Below are positions 1 to 12,900 of a stretch of 64,000 bases of DNA, in pieces; the first letter of the stretch is position 1, and each line of letters starts with the position of its first letter. The notes under the pieces are model-generated. The model saw only the letters and a list, made by a program, of their open reading frames with translations, had not been told where the DNA came from and searched no databases. Source of the DNA: Enchytraeus crypticus (taxonomy: Eukaryota > Annelida > Clitellata > Enchytraeida > Enchytraeidae); NCBI GenBank assembly GCA_905160935.1, contig CAJHZI010000533.1:1042501-1106500 (forward strand). The letters are read 5' to 3'. Position numbers and translations under genes: made by a program.

Positions 1-10
1 CATTAATGTG

Positions 11-131
11 CGGATAAGGCATAGCCTCTTGTTGTGAATTAATTAACTCGTTGATCGATAGAGCGTGAGTAGTAGTAGTAGTAACATGTACCTTGGACCT
101 GCCACTTGGCAGAATACTAGGGAGGGAAAGC
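11..131 (+). mobile_element. SINE-B copy
   Basis: Contains the SINE-B sequence from the GGATAAGGCATAG head through CTCGTTGATCGAT to CTTGGACCTGCCACTTGGCAG, ending in a GGGAGGGA purine tail. Confidence 0.65.
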
Positions 132-1392
132 TTTAGTAAAAAAAATTATAAAACTCTTATGTGTAATTCATAACACTTGATCATGCACGATTTACGCTGC
201 ACAGGTCATCATTCTCATCCCGGTTGTGGTCTTCGATTACTTGACTATTTGATAATTTTCAATGCGATAACCAAGTTGGCGGTTTTTGCGTACAACTGCA
301 GCTGTGCAGCTCTTGATTTTAAAATTATATCAAATTTCGCGAAACAATCTTCTTTTATCATTCTTTCTTTCTTTCTTATACTCTTTCATTTTTACTTGCC
401 TTTTTCCTTCATTCATCTCTCTCTCTCTCTCATTCATATCTCTCTCGCTGTATATATCTATCTACCTATATCTCTCTATGGATATATTTCCAATCTATCT
501 AACAACGTTATTGATACGGCTAGGTTAACGTTCTCGGTTATAAATCTGTTAACAGCCAAGTAGATCTCAAGAACAGAAACTATAATGTATTATAATGAAG
601 AGATGTCGCTATTCCAAGCTTGCCTAGAAACAGTGTATGTTCTAGCACTAGACACCAGGGCTTGGTGGGGCTGTCCCCTGACCTTCTGCGATAAAATTTA
701 AGACTAAATTTAAAACTAAAAAACAATTTAATAAATATAAAAGATTCTGCAAAATATAAATATAAAAGATTTACCTCTGTACTATACACACACACACACT
801 TTTATATTTCCACTATAAAAGAAGCAAAACCAATTGCTCCCTATGTACTATTCTAAACTCAGTAAAACATATTTTATCCTACTTAGAATTTAAGAAATCG
901 ATGCTACCATAATTTATTTTATCTTTCATTCGAATGTGAACATCGAGACATATCTAATTTATTTCAATTCAGAATGATGCTGAAAGTATAATCATAAATG
1001 AAAATTACACTAGTAAATATTTTCGATTAAACGAATTATAGTGTTAACATCCAGTTCTCACATCTCTCTCACGCTCAGCAGGCCTTTAGTTTTGAACTCT
1101 GCAATCGTGACAGTAAATATTAAATGTACTTAAATGAAATATAGATGTAAAAAAATTATACAATCTAACCCCATATATATTCATGTATGCTACCATTTAT
1201 ACTTTTATTAATTTGCCACTTAGAAAAGCTTCAGCTTTAAGCCGCTATAATGTATGAATTCTTGTGGAATGGTAAATAGTTAACAAACAACAGGCTATTT
1301 TTGTTCAGTTTTATTACAAATACAATAAAATTACAAAATATTGACATTACAAAACTAAAGTACATAGAAGTGGCCTCACTTAACGTCAGAGA
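132..1392. other. AT-rich intergenic DNA
   Basis: A short CT/TATC microsatellite lies at about 410-475 and an AC run at 786-799. No gene or mobile element was recognised in the rest. Confidence 0.5.
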
Positions 1393-1404
1393 TTATGGCG
1401 GTTG

Positions 1405-1985
1405 TTGCACATCTAATATCAGCACAGATTGTGCAAGAAATGGCTGGCATATCTAATATTAAAAGACGATGTGCCAAATAATGGCACATGGACAAGAGCA
1501 CATATTGTGCCAACAGTGGCACATCTAATATCAAAATACGGTGAGCCAAATACTAACACATAGGCAACAGCAGATTGTGATAGTAGTGGTTTATCTAATA
1601 TCAGCAGTGTGTTAAATAATGGCACATACTGTGACAGCATATACTGTGACATTAATTTTCCAACTTGCACACTGCTTAGTTGCTACTGCTTTTCGCTAGT
1701 GTGTTTTGCTAATCTCAAATACAAATATGCAAGCAGTTGCTAATTTTCAATTGTACATGTACGTTTGGCGTGATTGCTGGCTGTCAACTAGATAGGGTCT
1801 ATGTACCCTCTTTGATGACCGTATGCATGTGTGTATATTTGTATGTGTACTTAAAAATAAACACAGTTCTCTCTGGCAATAGTGGCACATCTAATATCAG
1901 CAGACACTGTGTCAAGTAATAGCACATTGACAGCAGCAAAGACTGTGCCGGTAGTGGCACTTTAAATATCAGTACAATTCTAATA
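1405..1985. repeat. Degenerate tandem satellite (GGCACATCTAATATCAGCA units)
   Basis: Units with GGCACATCTAATATCA, TGTGCCAA and AATGGCACAT elements recur between 1405 and 1660 and again at 1873-1985, with monomers of roughly 90 bases and many substitutions. The array is interrupted at 1661-1872. Confidence 0.6.
1785..1872 (+). repeat. Dispersed repeat related to 7250-7523
   Basis: Shares the TTGATGACCGT and AATAAACACA..TTCTCT segments with the duplicated unit at 7250-7523. It splits the satellite around it. Confidence 0.45.
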
Positions 1986-2708
1986 TCATTTTGACGACAT
2001 TCTGAGCAAAGTGCATTTGATTAATACAAAATACTAAAAAATATTTACAGATTTTATGATATCAAATGAAATACAAAATATTCGAAATTGCAAGTAAATT
2101 TGCAAGTAAAATCTTGTTTCTACTTTCTCGTTCTTAATTAATGTGCAATTTTAAAGTTATATTGATTTTTTTCCACAGCCTATCATTTACGAATTAAATC
2201 ATTTACACGTAAGTGTTCACAACTAAAAATATAACGGCATATTTGATCCTTTGATTGATTGATTAACTGATTGATTGATTTATATGGAGATTGAATTTGA
2301 AGGTAGAATTGCCGTAAATAGTAGGTTACCAAAGGCTTATTAACCAGGTACAAAGTCAGACTTTGGAAAATTTATTGGTTCTGCCAACGGAAATTTCTAG
2401 AATTTCTTCAAGCACCTGACAGTATCACAGCAAATATTCTTTATTGCAAGTATCAGCATCTATTGCACACAAGGCAGTTATCAACACAAAATATATAAAT
2501 TGCCGAAAACCGTGTATTAGATATACGGCTTACATAGTGGCTCAAATAATGCTATAAATTTAAATTTTTACTCATCATTTCAACTAATTTTGAACTAGAT
2601 ATGTTAGTAAAATATTTCGGACTTTTAAGCTTGCACCTCTTAGAAATAATTTATATCTAATGATTGCGTCTTTTAATCTTCAGGATCTCGAAGTTGACAA
2701 ATCAGAAT

Positions 2709-2860
2709 CTTCATCATCATCACCAACAACATCATCATCATCTTCCCTAGAATCCCAGTTAAGCTAGGGTCGGGATACGAATAGACCTTTTCCATTCGTT
2801 TTGCAACATTAATTGTGCCTTCTCTGTATTTCTGGAGCTTAGGCGCTCACGTACTCACGT
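2709..2860 (-). mobile_element. GAT-tailed element
   Basis: On the minus strand it reads GCGCCTAAGCTCCAGAAAT, then CGAATGGAAAAGG, CCCGACCCTAGCTTAACTG and a (GAT)n tail. At least nine relatives occur in the window. It is a SINE or a LINE 3' end; its class is unresolved. Confidence 0.7.
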
Positions 2861-3367
2861 AATGATCCTTTTGACTAAATTCAACTTGTATAGAATTAGT
2901 TAATTAGTATTTTAGTAGGTCTGCTATAAACTATGTGACAAGTGAGACATGAAGGAAGGCTATAACTCCAGCCCTGCGCCTAAACCACTGCTGATGTTTA
3001 GAAGCGACTTATCATCCAAGTTTAAGGCATAATTCTAGACTAATTTTAGACTAGTCAGGCTAAAATCATGACAGAATAAAGTAAAATATTTACGTTTAAA
3101 TTGCAAAACACACCACATACTAGAAAAAATAGGCCAACTTATCTTACTAGATAAAATAACACTATTAAGTAATGCAATTACAATGAGTTAAGTGAAATGT
3201 GACAATTTTATCTCTTAGCTGAGTAAAATTTTCATCATTCTAACGTTATGAACCATCTTCTCTATTCGCCACCTATAAATATAGATTAAAATCAGTTTAA
3301 ATGCAGATTTAGAGTTATTGCATAATAATTATAATCTGCACCGTGGAATAAAAACACAAAATTCTTA
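2861..3367. other. 3' flank of the protocadherin
   Basis: AT-rich DNA directly downstream of the protocadherin stop; it should hold the 3'UTR. No clear minus-strand AATAAA was found close to the stop. Nothing else was recognised. Confidence 0.5.
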
Positions 3368-3966
3368 TCAGACTAGAATTGAACTTGAGCTAAAGTCATG
3401 GCTCCTCTCTTCTCCATCACCTGGAATGAATGGAAGGATCGTATAACTCCCTGAAGTTATCGATGTCTCTCCATCCGAAGTGTCGGCCGTGGAGCGACGG
3501 ATCAGCCTACATCCCAGGGCCTCCAGGCTTCCCATACTGGAGCCGACGTCCTGCTTACATGGAGATGTATTCGAGTGTACGACTGGCGGAGTATTTGAAT
3601 ATTTCTTCGGCAATCCTGTGTTAATTTCTAAATTACCTCGAACAGTGTTTTTGAATGTCTTGTCAACATTGTCATAGAGCACATTTAAGCAGTTATTTGA
3701 AGTGTCAACGCTGTTGTCACAAGCTCTACCTGGGATGTGTCGTGAAGGTGACCCAAAGCTGGGTTTATCTGCAGAATGAGACGACGCTGAGTGTAACTTT
3801 TCTGCTGAAGAATTCAGCCGGAGTTTAGCGGATTCATTGTTGTTGAGAGCTCGGCTGCTGAGATCTACAGGGAAAGATTTATAGTTAGGGGTGCCTCTCT
3901 TGTAGACAGGCTCCTGGAAATGTACGCGTCGTGGCTCTGCTGCTGAAGATATTGCTGCTGGAATAT
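3368..3966 (-). CDS. Protocadherin exon 5: terminal cytoplasmic tail
   Basis: 599 nt with the stop at 3370-3368. The acceptor is CTTATTTCAG at 3968-3967. It encodes residues 975-1173, low in predicted structure and rich in Ser/Asn. Visible motifs are RRVHF at 987-991, fitting the PP1-docking RVxF consensus, and TSDGETSITSGSYT near the end, a motif type common in protocadherin tails. The last residues ILV could serve as a class II PDZ ligand, which is an inference. The 3'UTR end was not located with certainty. Confidence 0.85.
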
Positions 3967-6900
3967 CTGAAATAAGAAAAAACAAATAGATAAATCTAAA
4001 TTGGAAACTATAATGAAAAATACAATATAAAAAAGCTAATGATAACGTCATTTTCCTCACTCGAAAGCGATGTCAGTGACGGGAGAGCCCAGGATTTGAA
4101 CCCCGCACATACTGATCCGCGGTCGAGTACCTTACCGACATCGCCACTGGCTCCAGCCAGAAATGATAACAATAGAAATTGAGATAGAGATTAAATACAT
4201 ATAAAAAGCATTAATACTGGAAAAGTTTCATCAAATTGAGAGAATCCGAAGTTACGTTTTATATATCAATTGAAATTTCTCGTTAGAAACTCTTGCTTAT
4301 ACATGAAAGAATTTATACTAGATGGTAGAATGCTTTACTTATTCTTCAGATCTCATTTGATTTGATTATGCGGACATAGTACATGCAATTTGTATACTGA
4401 CCGATAGACTGTAAATTTTTAGGCTAATAGTAATTCAGCGATAAATAGCCTAATATACTAATAATTTGACTGTTTCTTTAATTCAGCGAACGCTAATCGA
4501 TAGATAGATTTATTTTAAAATTTCATTAAGTTATAATTTTACTAAATATCGATTCATTAATTGATTTATTATTCAATATACCTCTGACAGTTGATAAATG
4601 TATTAAGAAATAGGAAGAAGAGTTGGATAGGATACATTCTAAAGGGGGAAGGTCTATTAAAAGAGGTCATAGAAAGTAGAATGGAAGGAAACAGAGGCAG
4701 AAGCAGGATGAGATTAGGTATGTTAGATGATTCATGTGAAAATGAAGAGGAAGGCGGAAGACAGAGAAGAGTGAAGGCGTTATATACCATCGACCTGCCA
4801 GTAGGTAGTGCACTAAGAGAGAGAGAGAGAGAGGGAGAGAGACCTCTGAGACTGGAGCAGTCAGAGTTGTGTACACTTAGACCACGCCCACTGTCTGAAC
4901 TATTTGAACTGTCCACATCAGCTTGAACTCGTCCTGAGACGTCCCCAACATCAGTACCAACCTGAATACTCTGTGAAACACAAAACACAGCAATTAAACA
5001 AAATGAAATTAATAATAACAATAAAATGAGAAAATATTAATGCTCTTTGTTTTGACCATCTATACATTCTATACATCATGTATTGATTAATTAATAATCA
5101 TCTTGCTTTAAAAATTATTACAAAATTAGGGAGAACACATAGACAGCTAAATATTTGACGCTTTCGAGACTTGAAACTGATGTTAACATCTTCTTGACAG
5201 CTATACTTTAATATTGGTATTTTTACATTTGATTTAAATTTAAATCTCTTAAATATTGATTTAGCCGTAGTTCTTTTCGGCGTCTGTAGCACCCGGCTAT
5301 GCCGCAATATTTATTAGATTTAAATCTGTCAGTTCATACATCGGCAATGCGCTAACTGGACTGAAAGACAATCCATCAGTTAGGCAATAGAGTCAATCAG
5401 CGTCAATCAACCCGGATCGTTTCGTTACATGCTCCGCTTAATCAACTTCTCAAGTACCGACAATCCGGTGTCTACACCATTGGACCACCAGAGAATACCA
5501 AGTATGTACAGCAGTAGACCACCAGATAGAAGGAAATATAAATCGGAATTGCTGCATTTGAGGAAATAAAGCTATCAAATATTTCACTAATATATTGGGG
5601 AAGTTTTAAACCTGAAGCCGTTTTAATACTTGTAAACTACGAGTCAGTTATTTCTTTGAGATTTTCATTGAGATAATTTGTAACTCCAGACAAGATAATG
5701 CGGTTGATATTCTGACAGTGGTGAATAATCAGAAGCGATATTATTTAGAAGGTTTGTACCGCATATTTTCATTTTTAAATTCGATTTTGCTTTATTTTGC
5801 TTCAGTTTATTTGTCATTTCTACCACGTGTGCGGAGACATGAAGACCTATGATGTCTAAAGTTACAGGCATGCTCGATGCTGATTTGCCTCATGCAAAAC
5901 TAAATAAGCAAGTTGAATTAAGAGTATGATGCTGTTGTACACGTATATCTAGGAAAATATCCTCGCGAGAATTCCGAATTTGGTTAGCTATGCAGGAGTC
6001 CGTAACATGTCAGAGTAAAAGCACACAGATCCGGTCACTTAATGAGCATTAACATAACATGATATCACTTGCACGCTGCCCTGTGGCAGGATTCATTTCT
6101 ATATTTCTTCCCCCGTAACGTAAACAGAAGTAATGCAACGTGATAAAGTGATACTTGTTGAAACCCCGACACTTCCGGGTAGAGTGCTTGCTCTAGCACC
6201 AAGCATCCCGGGGTAGGGTGCTTGCTCAAGCCTGAAGCACCCCTTAGTATGATGTTTGTTCTAACCTGAAGCACCACGTGGTATGGTTCTTGCTCTAGCC
6301 TGAAACACCACGTGGTAGGGTGCTTGCTCTAGCCTGAAGCACCACATGGTAGAGTGTTCTAGCCTGAAGCACCACGTGATAGAGTGCTTGTTCTAGCCTG
6401 AAGCACCCCGTGGTAGAGTGCTTGCTTTAGCCTTAAGCACCACGTGATATGGTGCTTGCTCTAGACTGAAGCACCACGAAGTAGGGTGCTTGTTCTAGCT
6501 TGAAGCACCCCGTGGTAGGGTGCTTGCTCTAGCCTGAAGCACCACGTGGTAGGGTGCTTAGTGTCCCATTGAACTATGGGCAAACAGCTCATACGATCAG
6601 ACTGCCCCATTCAAATGGTGTCATTGATAATAGAATCTTCTAAATAAATATAGACAATTTTATGACTTAAGGACTTATGGACTGAATCTTATGAAAACTG
6701 AATAATTGAACGATAGGCCAAGAGTATAGAAAGTAGTAGTAAAATGCATCCTCGATCAGGCATATTTAGTGCAATGCGCTTGAATTATTACACAAACTTA
6801 TCGTCCTATGTTTGGCTACCAAGCCGCTACAAGAAATATGATCGGTTTGCTCATCCTATGATATTAGAACCAGTTAAATCAAAAACTATATGTCGAATTA

Positions 6901-9900
6901 TGTCTATTTAAATATAATTAAACCAATAGCTGAATATTTTTTCAGGAGATGTTTTCCTTTGAAAATCTCAAATCAACAGCAACATTGATCAGACGTTGTC
7001 AAGTCTGAGTTAAAACAAAGGCATTAGAATATTCTGGGTTATCTACTTAGAAATAAACTCAATTTTATTTTTTTTAAATAAATACGCCTACAAGAAATGA
7101 GGATCAAGTAAAACAGTAATCGGTATAACTTTCAGCTCTCAATCTCTTGTATGATTTTGGAGGATCTCTTCATATCACCCCTCTCGAATACTTAAAATCT
7201 TTTTACTTCTCGTCCTTCTTAGTCCTATAGCACAAGGTATTCAGCTAGATAGAGTGTATTTCACTCTTATTGATGACCGTTTATTTGTATTTTGATGGAT
7301 CTATTTACTTATGTCTGTATATTGATTCATGATTCAAATTAATAAACACAATTCTCTATCTCGTTCATAATTAAAGCCTCTTGAAATAATTAAGTAGAGT
7401 ATTTACTTATATTTTAATTGATCTACTTACTTATGCTTGTGTATTGATCCATGATTCAAATTAATAAACACAATTCTTTATCTCGTTCAAAATTAAGCCT
7501 CTTGAAATAATTAAGTAAAGTCAAACTGTTGTTTGTTTACATAATCAACCCCTTACAAAAGGTGGTACAAATCATTCCCCTAATTCAGAGCTACTCTATA
7601 TTTGAGCCACTTGTGTAGATACTCCCCGGAGAGTGACCCTGACATGATATCTTAACACACCCTTCTAAACATTCCCTCTCCTGTCATATGGGCCCTAAAG
7701 CCATCCACTTACGCATACTGGTATTTCCATTTCTGACCAGAGGAGGGGATACAGCGTAGCGGTTAGAGTGTTCGCCTCGGATTCAAGTGGTCTGGATTCA
7801 GTCAAGTAATGATAGATATCCCCTTGAGCCCATTGAAGGTTAACCTTGTATCGGAGCTTGCTGCCGATTGGCGCTATCAATAGCACAGCTATGATTAACC
7901 ATGGAAAGGATTAATAATAACCTGCCTGGAACTTGTAAAGTTGTCTCGAAGATCGGTCACCGGCCATAACACCGCCATAGAAATTGTCGGAGGTTGTTAT
8001 TGATATTATTATTGCCAGTTCGCAATTGACTAAAGATATAAAAGCCATAAAGTTGTTAAGCTAAATGTAACGTTTGTGCCCATAACTCAAGGGATACTGT
8101 TAGAGAAAGCCCGGATGAGATTCGAACCGATAACTTCCTGCTTCTAGAGCATGCTTATTGTCCATTCGACCAACCAACCCGTACTAGATTGCTAATTCAA
8201 CGAATAAATGACCCACGTTCATCACAATCTCAACCTCAATCTTATTTTTGACATAAACACTTTATAAAACATACGATCAGTAATTAAGAGCAGTACGTTA
8301 GAGAGTAGGTCTGTAGAAGAAACGGATTGTAATCGTCTTACGATGGACGCGACACTGCCCGAGGCAAAGTTATCGTAGGATGGGAAAGCGAGAAACTCAC
8401 AGCGGGGCGTTGTTCTCTCTCCGCGGGGCGCCGGATCATTGCAGCGGGGCGCTAGGCTAATCCTTGTTTGTACTCAGCGAGTGGCGGGACTTTAGTGCCA
8501 CACAGCGAAATACCGTGCAGCAGATGTTTCAGCAAATTCATCTATAAGTAGCCGTACAGCTAAGTTAACATCAAATATCCGTATTACATGATTACTGCAA
8601 GTGACGGTCTAGCCATAATAGGAACCCGAGGTATGCTGCATAGAGCTGAACGATTGCTTCACGGGATTCTCTTCCTATCTTGACTTTTAATTGTCGTTTC
8701 GGGAAAATAAGAAGCTGCGAAAATTTGAATCATGATAGTTTAGTAAAACGGTCAAAACCTACATTGAAGTAGCAGCTCATGGGTTAACGTAATCACGTTT
8801 AGCTGTAAGCATACGAGAGCGTAAGTATAAGCATTGACGAGATTATGTAGATTTTCAAAGCAGGGTTTAAATCGTATGCTGTTTCATCCCTGATATATTT
8901 CGGACAGATGTAATTAGATCTAAATTTGGTTTTAGCCTCTTGCGATCTTGGCTTTCGGCCAAGTAAACGGATAAAAAGACGCAAACCACTTTGCTATTCT
9001 CTGTAGTTTAAGTTTTGGTCGTCTGGAAACATATTGCACTTCGAAGAGCTTACAGTGTCCTTTTGTACCGTTGGTTTATTGTATATTTGTAAATGTATAT
9101 GCTAGTGTATATGGCTATATACTGTATATAAACGCATAATACCAAGCTTGCAGTGATCTTTCACTGAGGTTTTGATTGCATAATGGGATTTCAATTGCAC
9201 ATGTTCTGGGCACATATGTATTTCTGGTCTTTTTGTCTCCTCTCTCCTTCTCTGTATTATATTTCATGTATATACAGGCTGGAGCCAGTGTCGATGTCGG
9301 TAAGATATCCGTCACTGACATCGCTTTCGAGTGAGGAAATTGACGTTAACATTAGCTTAGCTTAGCTTATATTTTCGAGTTCCACCTGAACTGAATTAGT
9401 CATGATTCTGACTGTGAAACGGTCTCATCTGCTGATGCTGCTTCCGCTCTCATGTAGGTTACAGCTCTTAACCTCTTGGCCGCTTTGCAACACGAAACAA
9501 ACCATTCCATCAACGATCAACAAGCTCTGCCTTACGACGAGTTAGTTACGGTTTGTCCTCAGTTAACCGAATGTGACATTAAACAGACGGCACTCAAGTG
9601 AAAGCGATACGAATGACCTCTATAATAAAAATAATCTTCATCAATCGCCCGAGGTATTGAATTTTACTATAAGTGGATAATAAAAAGATCCTCTAGGATA
9701 ATACGATGCTGCATGATTGAAAGGAGAGAGAAATCTAATACAAATAATATTCTTCTAAGAGGGATTCTTATAAGAAATTAGAAGGAATATCCATGGAATA
9801 TTCTTATAAGAGAGATTTTGAATATTAGAATACTATTATTCTAACAGTAGACGCTTGACATCAATAAATTTTGTATCTCACTGGTTTTTTGGTGAAATTT

Positions 9901-12900
9901 ATTTCTTGAACGTTTGGAAATGGCTTACACCTCTCCCATCACATCATACAACTTTCAAAATGACAGCTATACCGAGGCTCATTTAATGTCCATTTCGCTC
10001 AAACATAGCACTACAGTTCTCGGAAAGTTTGGTTCCATCACAAAACTGTACCTTAACCGAACCTAAAAGTAGACCTTAGATTATCAATAAGGTTATTATT
10101 GATACGGTTAAAACAAGGCTATCAAGATGGTTAACAAATGCTTCTCGGTTCCTGCTTGGTGGGCTTTTACAAGACCAGCAGATTATGGTTGGTCTATTTG
10201 GCCCTGGTCTAACCATAATTCTTGTATAAGTATATATTATGGACAAAATTGAGCAAAGACAAATAGATGTCAGAACATAATTAGAAACTTAGAAGATTAA
10301 GAAGGTATCAATGAAACAGCCAACTCAATAGCTCGAAAAATACTGAACATACTAAATGAGCACATAAATTATCACAATTTTTAACTAAATAATTATTAGA
10401 ATGATGAATTGATGTACCCTGAATACGTATATATTTTAAATTGATATCCCCGTACATAATATTAATGTCATATTGGCTTTTAAACTTCAAATATAAATGT
10501 GAAACCCAGAAAGGTATAGAAAGCCTTAGGCGGATAAGTCTTAAAAAGATGACTGACTAATATATAGTACATCATATCGTTGATACTATATGATCTGTAG
10601 TAATATGTGCTATGAGAACGTCCCTGACATCATCCCTGGATGAGGAAACGGATGTTAAACCTTTATTATTATTTATTATTATATTAAAATCCTGCTAAAC
10701 TAAACTGAAACACTTGATTTTTTCAAAAACGTACAATATACGAATGAATCAGAGTAGTACTTACAAGGAAATTTCCAGGTCCTCTCCTGAACGATGGAGG
10801 TCTCATCCTGGGCAGAGTGTCCTCTCCTCTGCCGCTCTCGAACCCTGACGAGGAATCGCTGTTATGTGCCTTGGACCACATCTCATTGGAAGATGACAAC
10901 CCGTCTACAACAGTGGCTATTTGAGTTTCTCCTTTAACTACATCTTTACAGTGACCGTTTCTCATATCCTTTCTCGGGCTTTCTCTAGAACGTCTCGCAA
11001 CTTTGTTCCTACAGATGACGTAGATGATGGCTGCCACCAGGATGACAGCAACAACACCTGACACCGACACCACGCAGGCGACGATGATGATGTTTGAATT
11101 AGTCCCGTTGTTGTTGCTCTGAGTTATAACGGCAACAGGATCAGGCGGAGGTGATACAGACGAGTCAATGATGATCGTCAGCGTCACCACCGTCTTCATC
11201 TTTGGATTAGCTTTATCAGCTACCCTGATGCTGAGAACCGTGGCTCCGTTGTCGTGATCAGAAAGATCCGAGGTAACCAATATCTTACCGGATTCTGGAT
11301 CTATGGAAAAGAGTTCGGAAGGAACCGCGAGGCTGAATTGGAATGGAGTGGTTCTGTTCTTGAGCAGATGATGCGGAAGGATCTGAGCGACCACGCTGCC
11401 TTTCTTAGCTCTGTTCGACAGCCAGACTGAGTCGTTGCTGATGGTAGGATAATCGACCACTATGGCATTTCCGCTCTCATCGGTAATATAGAGAGTTATT
11501 CTTGCAGTAGAGGACAATGCCGGGGATCCAATGTTACTCGCAATAACATCGAAATAGTAAACATCTTGTTGATCACGATCGAAGTTACACAGAGTTTTCA
11601 GTTGTCCCGTTTGTTCCTCGATGAAGAAACAGTCTAGTCCTGTTGGAACAGTGTATTCCACTAGATCAGATTTTCCAGTTTCATTTCTGGATTCGTTGCC
11701 TTCGACGGAATAGTGCACGATAGCGTTTATTCCAGTATCCTTGTCAGTGGCGATCAATGTGGCTAGGGTCCTATCTGAAGGATTCTCACCAATAGCAAAC
11801 ACATACGAGGACTGATTGAACATTGGCGGGTTGTCGTTGACATCATCGATGACGACATGAACAGCCGTGGTAGATGTCAACACGGGGGCGCCACTGTCGC
11901 TTGCCATGACGTGTATCTGTAAACCAAACGGCATCTTTTCTCGATCCAATGAAGTGTTGGTAAGTATGATACCAGTGGCTGGATCTATGACAAATAGAGA
12001 ATGATTGTCGCCAATGAGTGAATATGTTATCATTCCATTGAATCCAGCGTCTCTATCGGTAGCATTCACCTGTAGAAGATATGAACCAGGAGGTTTGTTT
12101 TCCTGAATGTGCGCTGTGTAGGATGTGTTCTGAAATATAGGCGAATTGTCGTTAACATCATCAACTTTAACTGAAAGTGTTGAAGAACTGGATAGAGAAG
12201 GCTGGCCGTTGTCCTTGCAGACAATGACCACCTCATACAAAGACTCTTCTTCCCGGTCTAGGACTCTAAGCGTCACCAGTTTATACCTGCCGTACTGGAT
12301 CAGCTGAAGACCAAATACGTCAGATGTTGGGTCCAAGGCACAAGAAACGTTGGAATTCTGTCCCTCGTCGTCGTCGCTGGTTGAAATCAAAGCTGTAAAC
12401 GTCCCTGAATCCGAACCCTCCTTGACTTCCGCCACTCTATCATCGGATAATGTGTTGATCGTTATTTTTGGTGAATTGTCATTTACGTCCTTAACTACAA
12501 TGGTAACAGAAGCCGATGAAGAGAGACTAGGAGAACCTCCATCTACAGCCACAACAGTAAAATAATGTCTTGCCTTTGTCTCGCGATCCAGCTGTCGTGA
12601 AGCCAAACTTACGATACCGGATTCCTCGCTAATCTCAAACAATCCATCGGCTGTTTTACTAGAGAGTCCTGTCGCTTGAATGTAGTATTTAACCTGAGAA
12701 TTAATACCAGTATCTTTATCAGACGCTCTTAGTGTGATCAGAGCGGTGCCTATGGTCGTGTCCTCTCTTACCTCTACCTCGTAGCTCGACTCGTTAAACG
12801 TTGGTGGATTGTCGTTAACGTCATTCACGATGATATCGAGGTACATATATCCTGTTAGCGATTTAACTCCACCTCCCACAGCGGCAATCTAAAATTAAAA

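Larger units (their letters stand above)
4971..10764 (-). other. Protocadherin intron 3 (5.8 kb)
   Basis: Holds the 34-bp minisatellite at 6169-6560, a duplicated unit at 7250-7523, tRNA-like SINEs at 7752-7920 and 8095-8205, GC boxes at 8402-8451, a SINE-A remnant at 9277-9369 and a family D element at 10617-10684. No further exon was recognised in it. Confidence 0.6.

Noticed and set aside
12350-12565. Plus-strand 71-codon frame
   Set aside because: Shadow of protocadherin exon 3, whose minus-strand frame has clear cadherin motifs.
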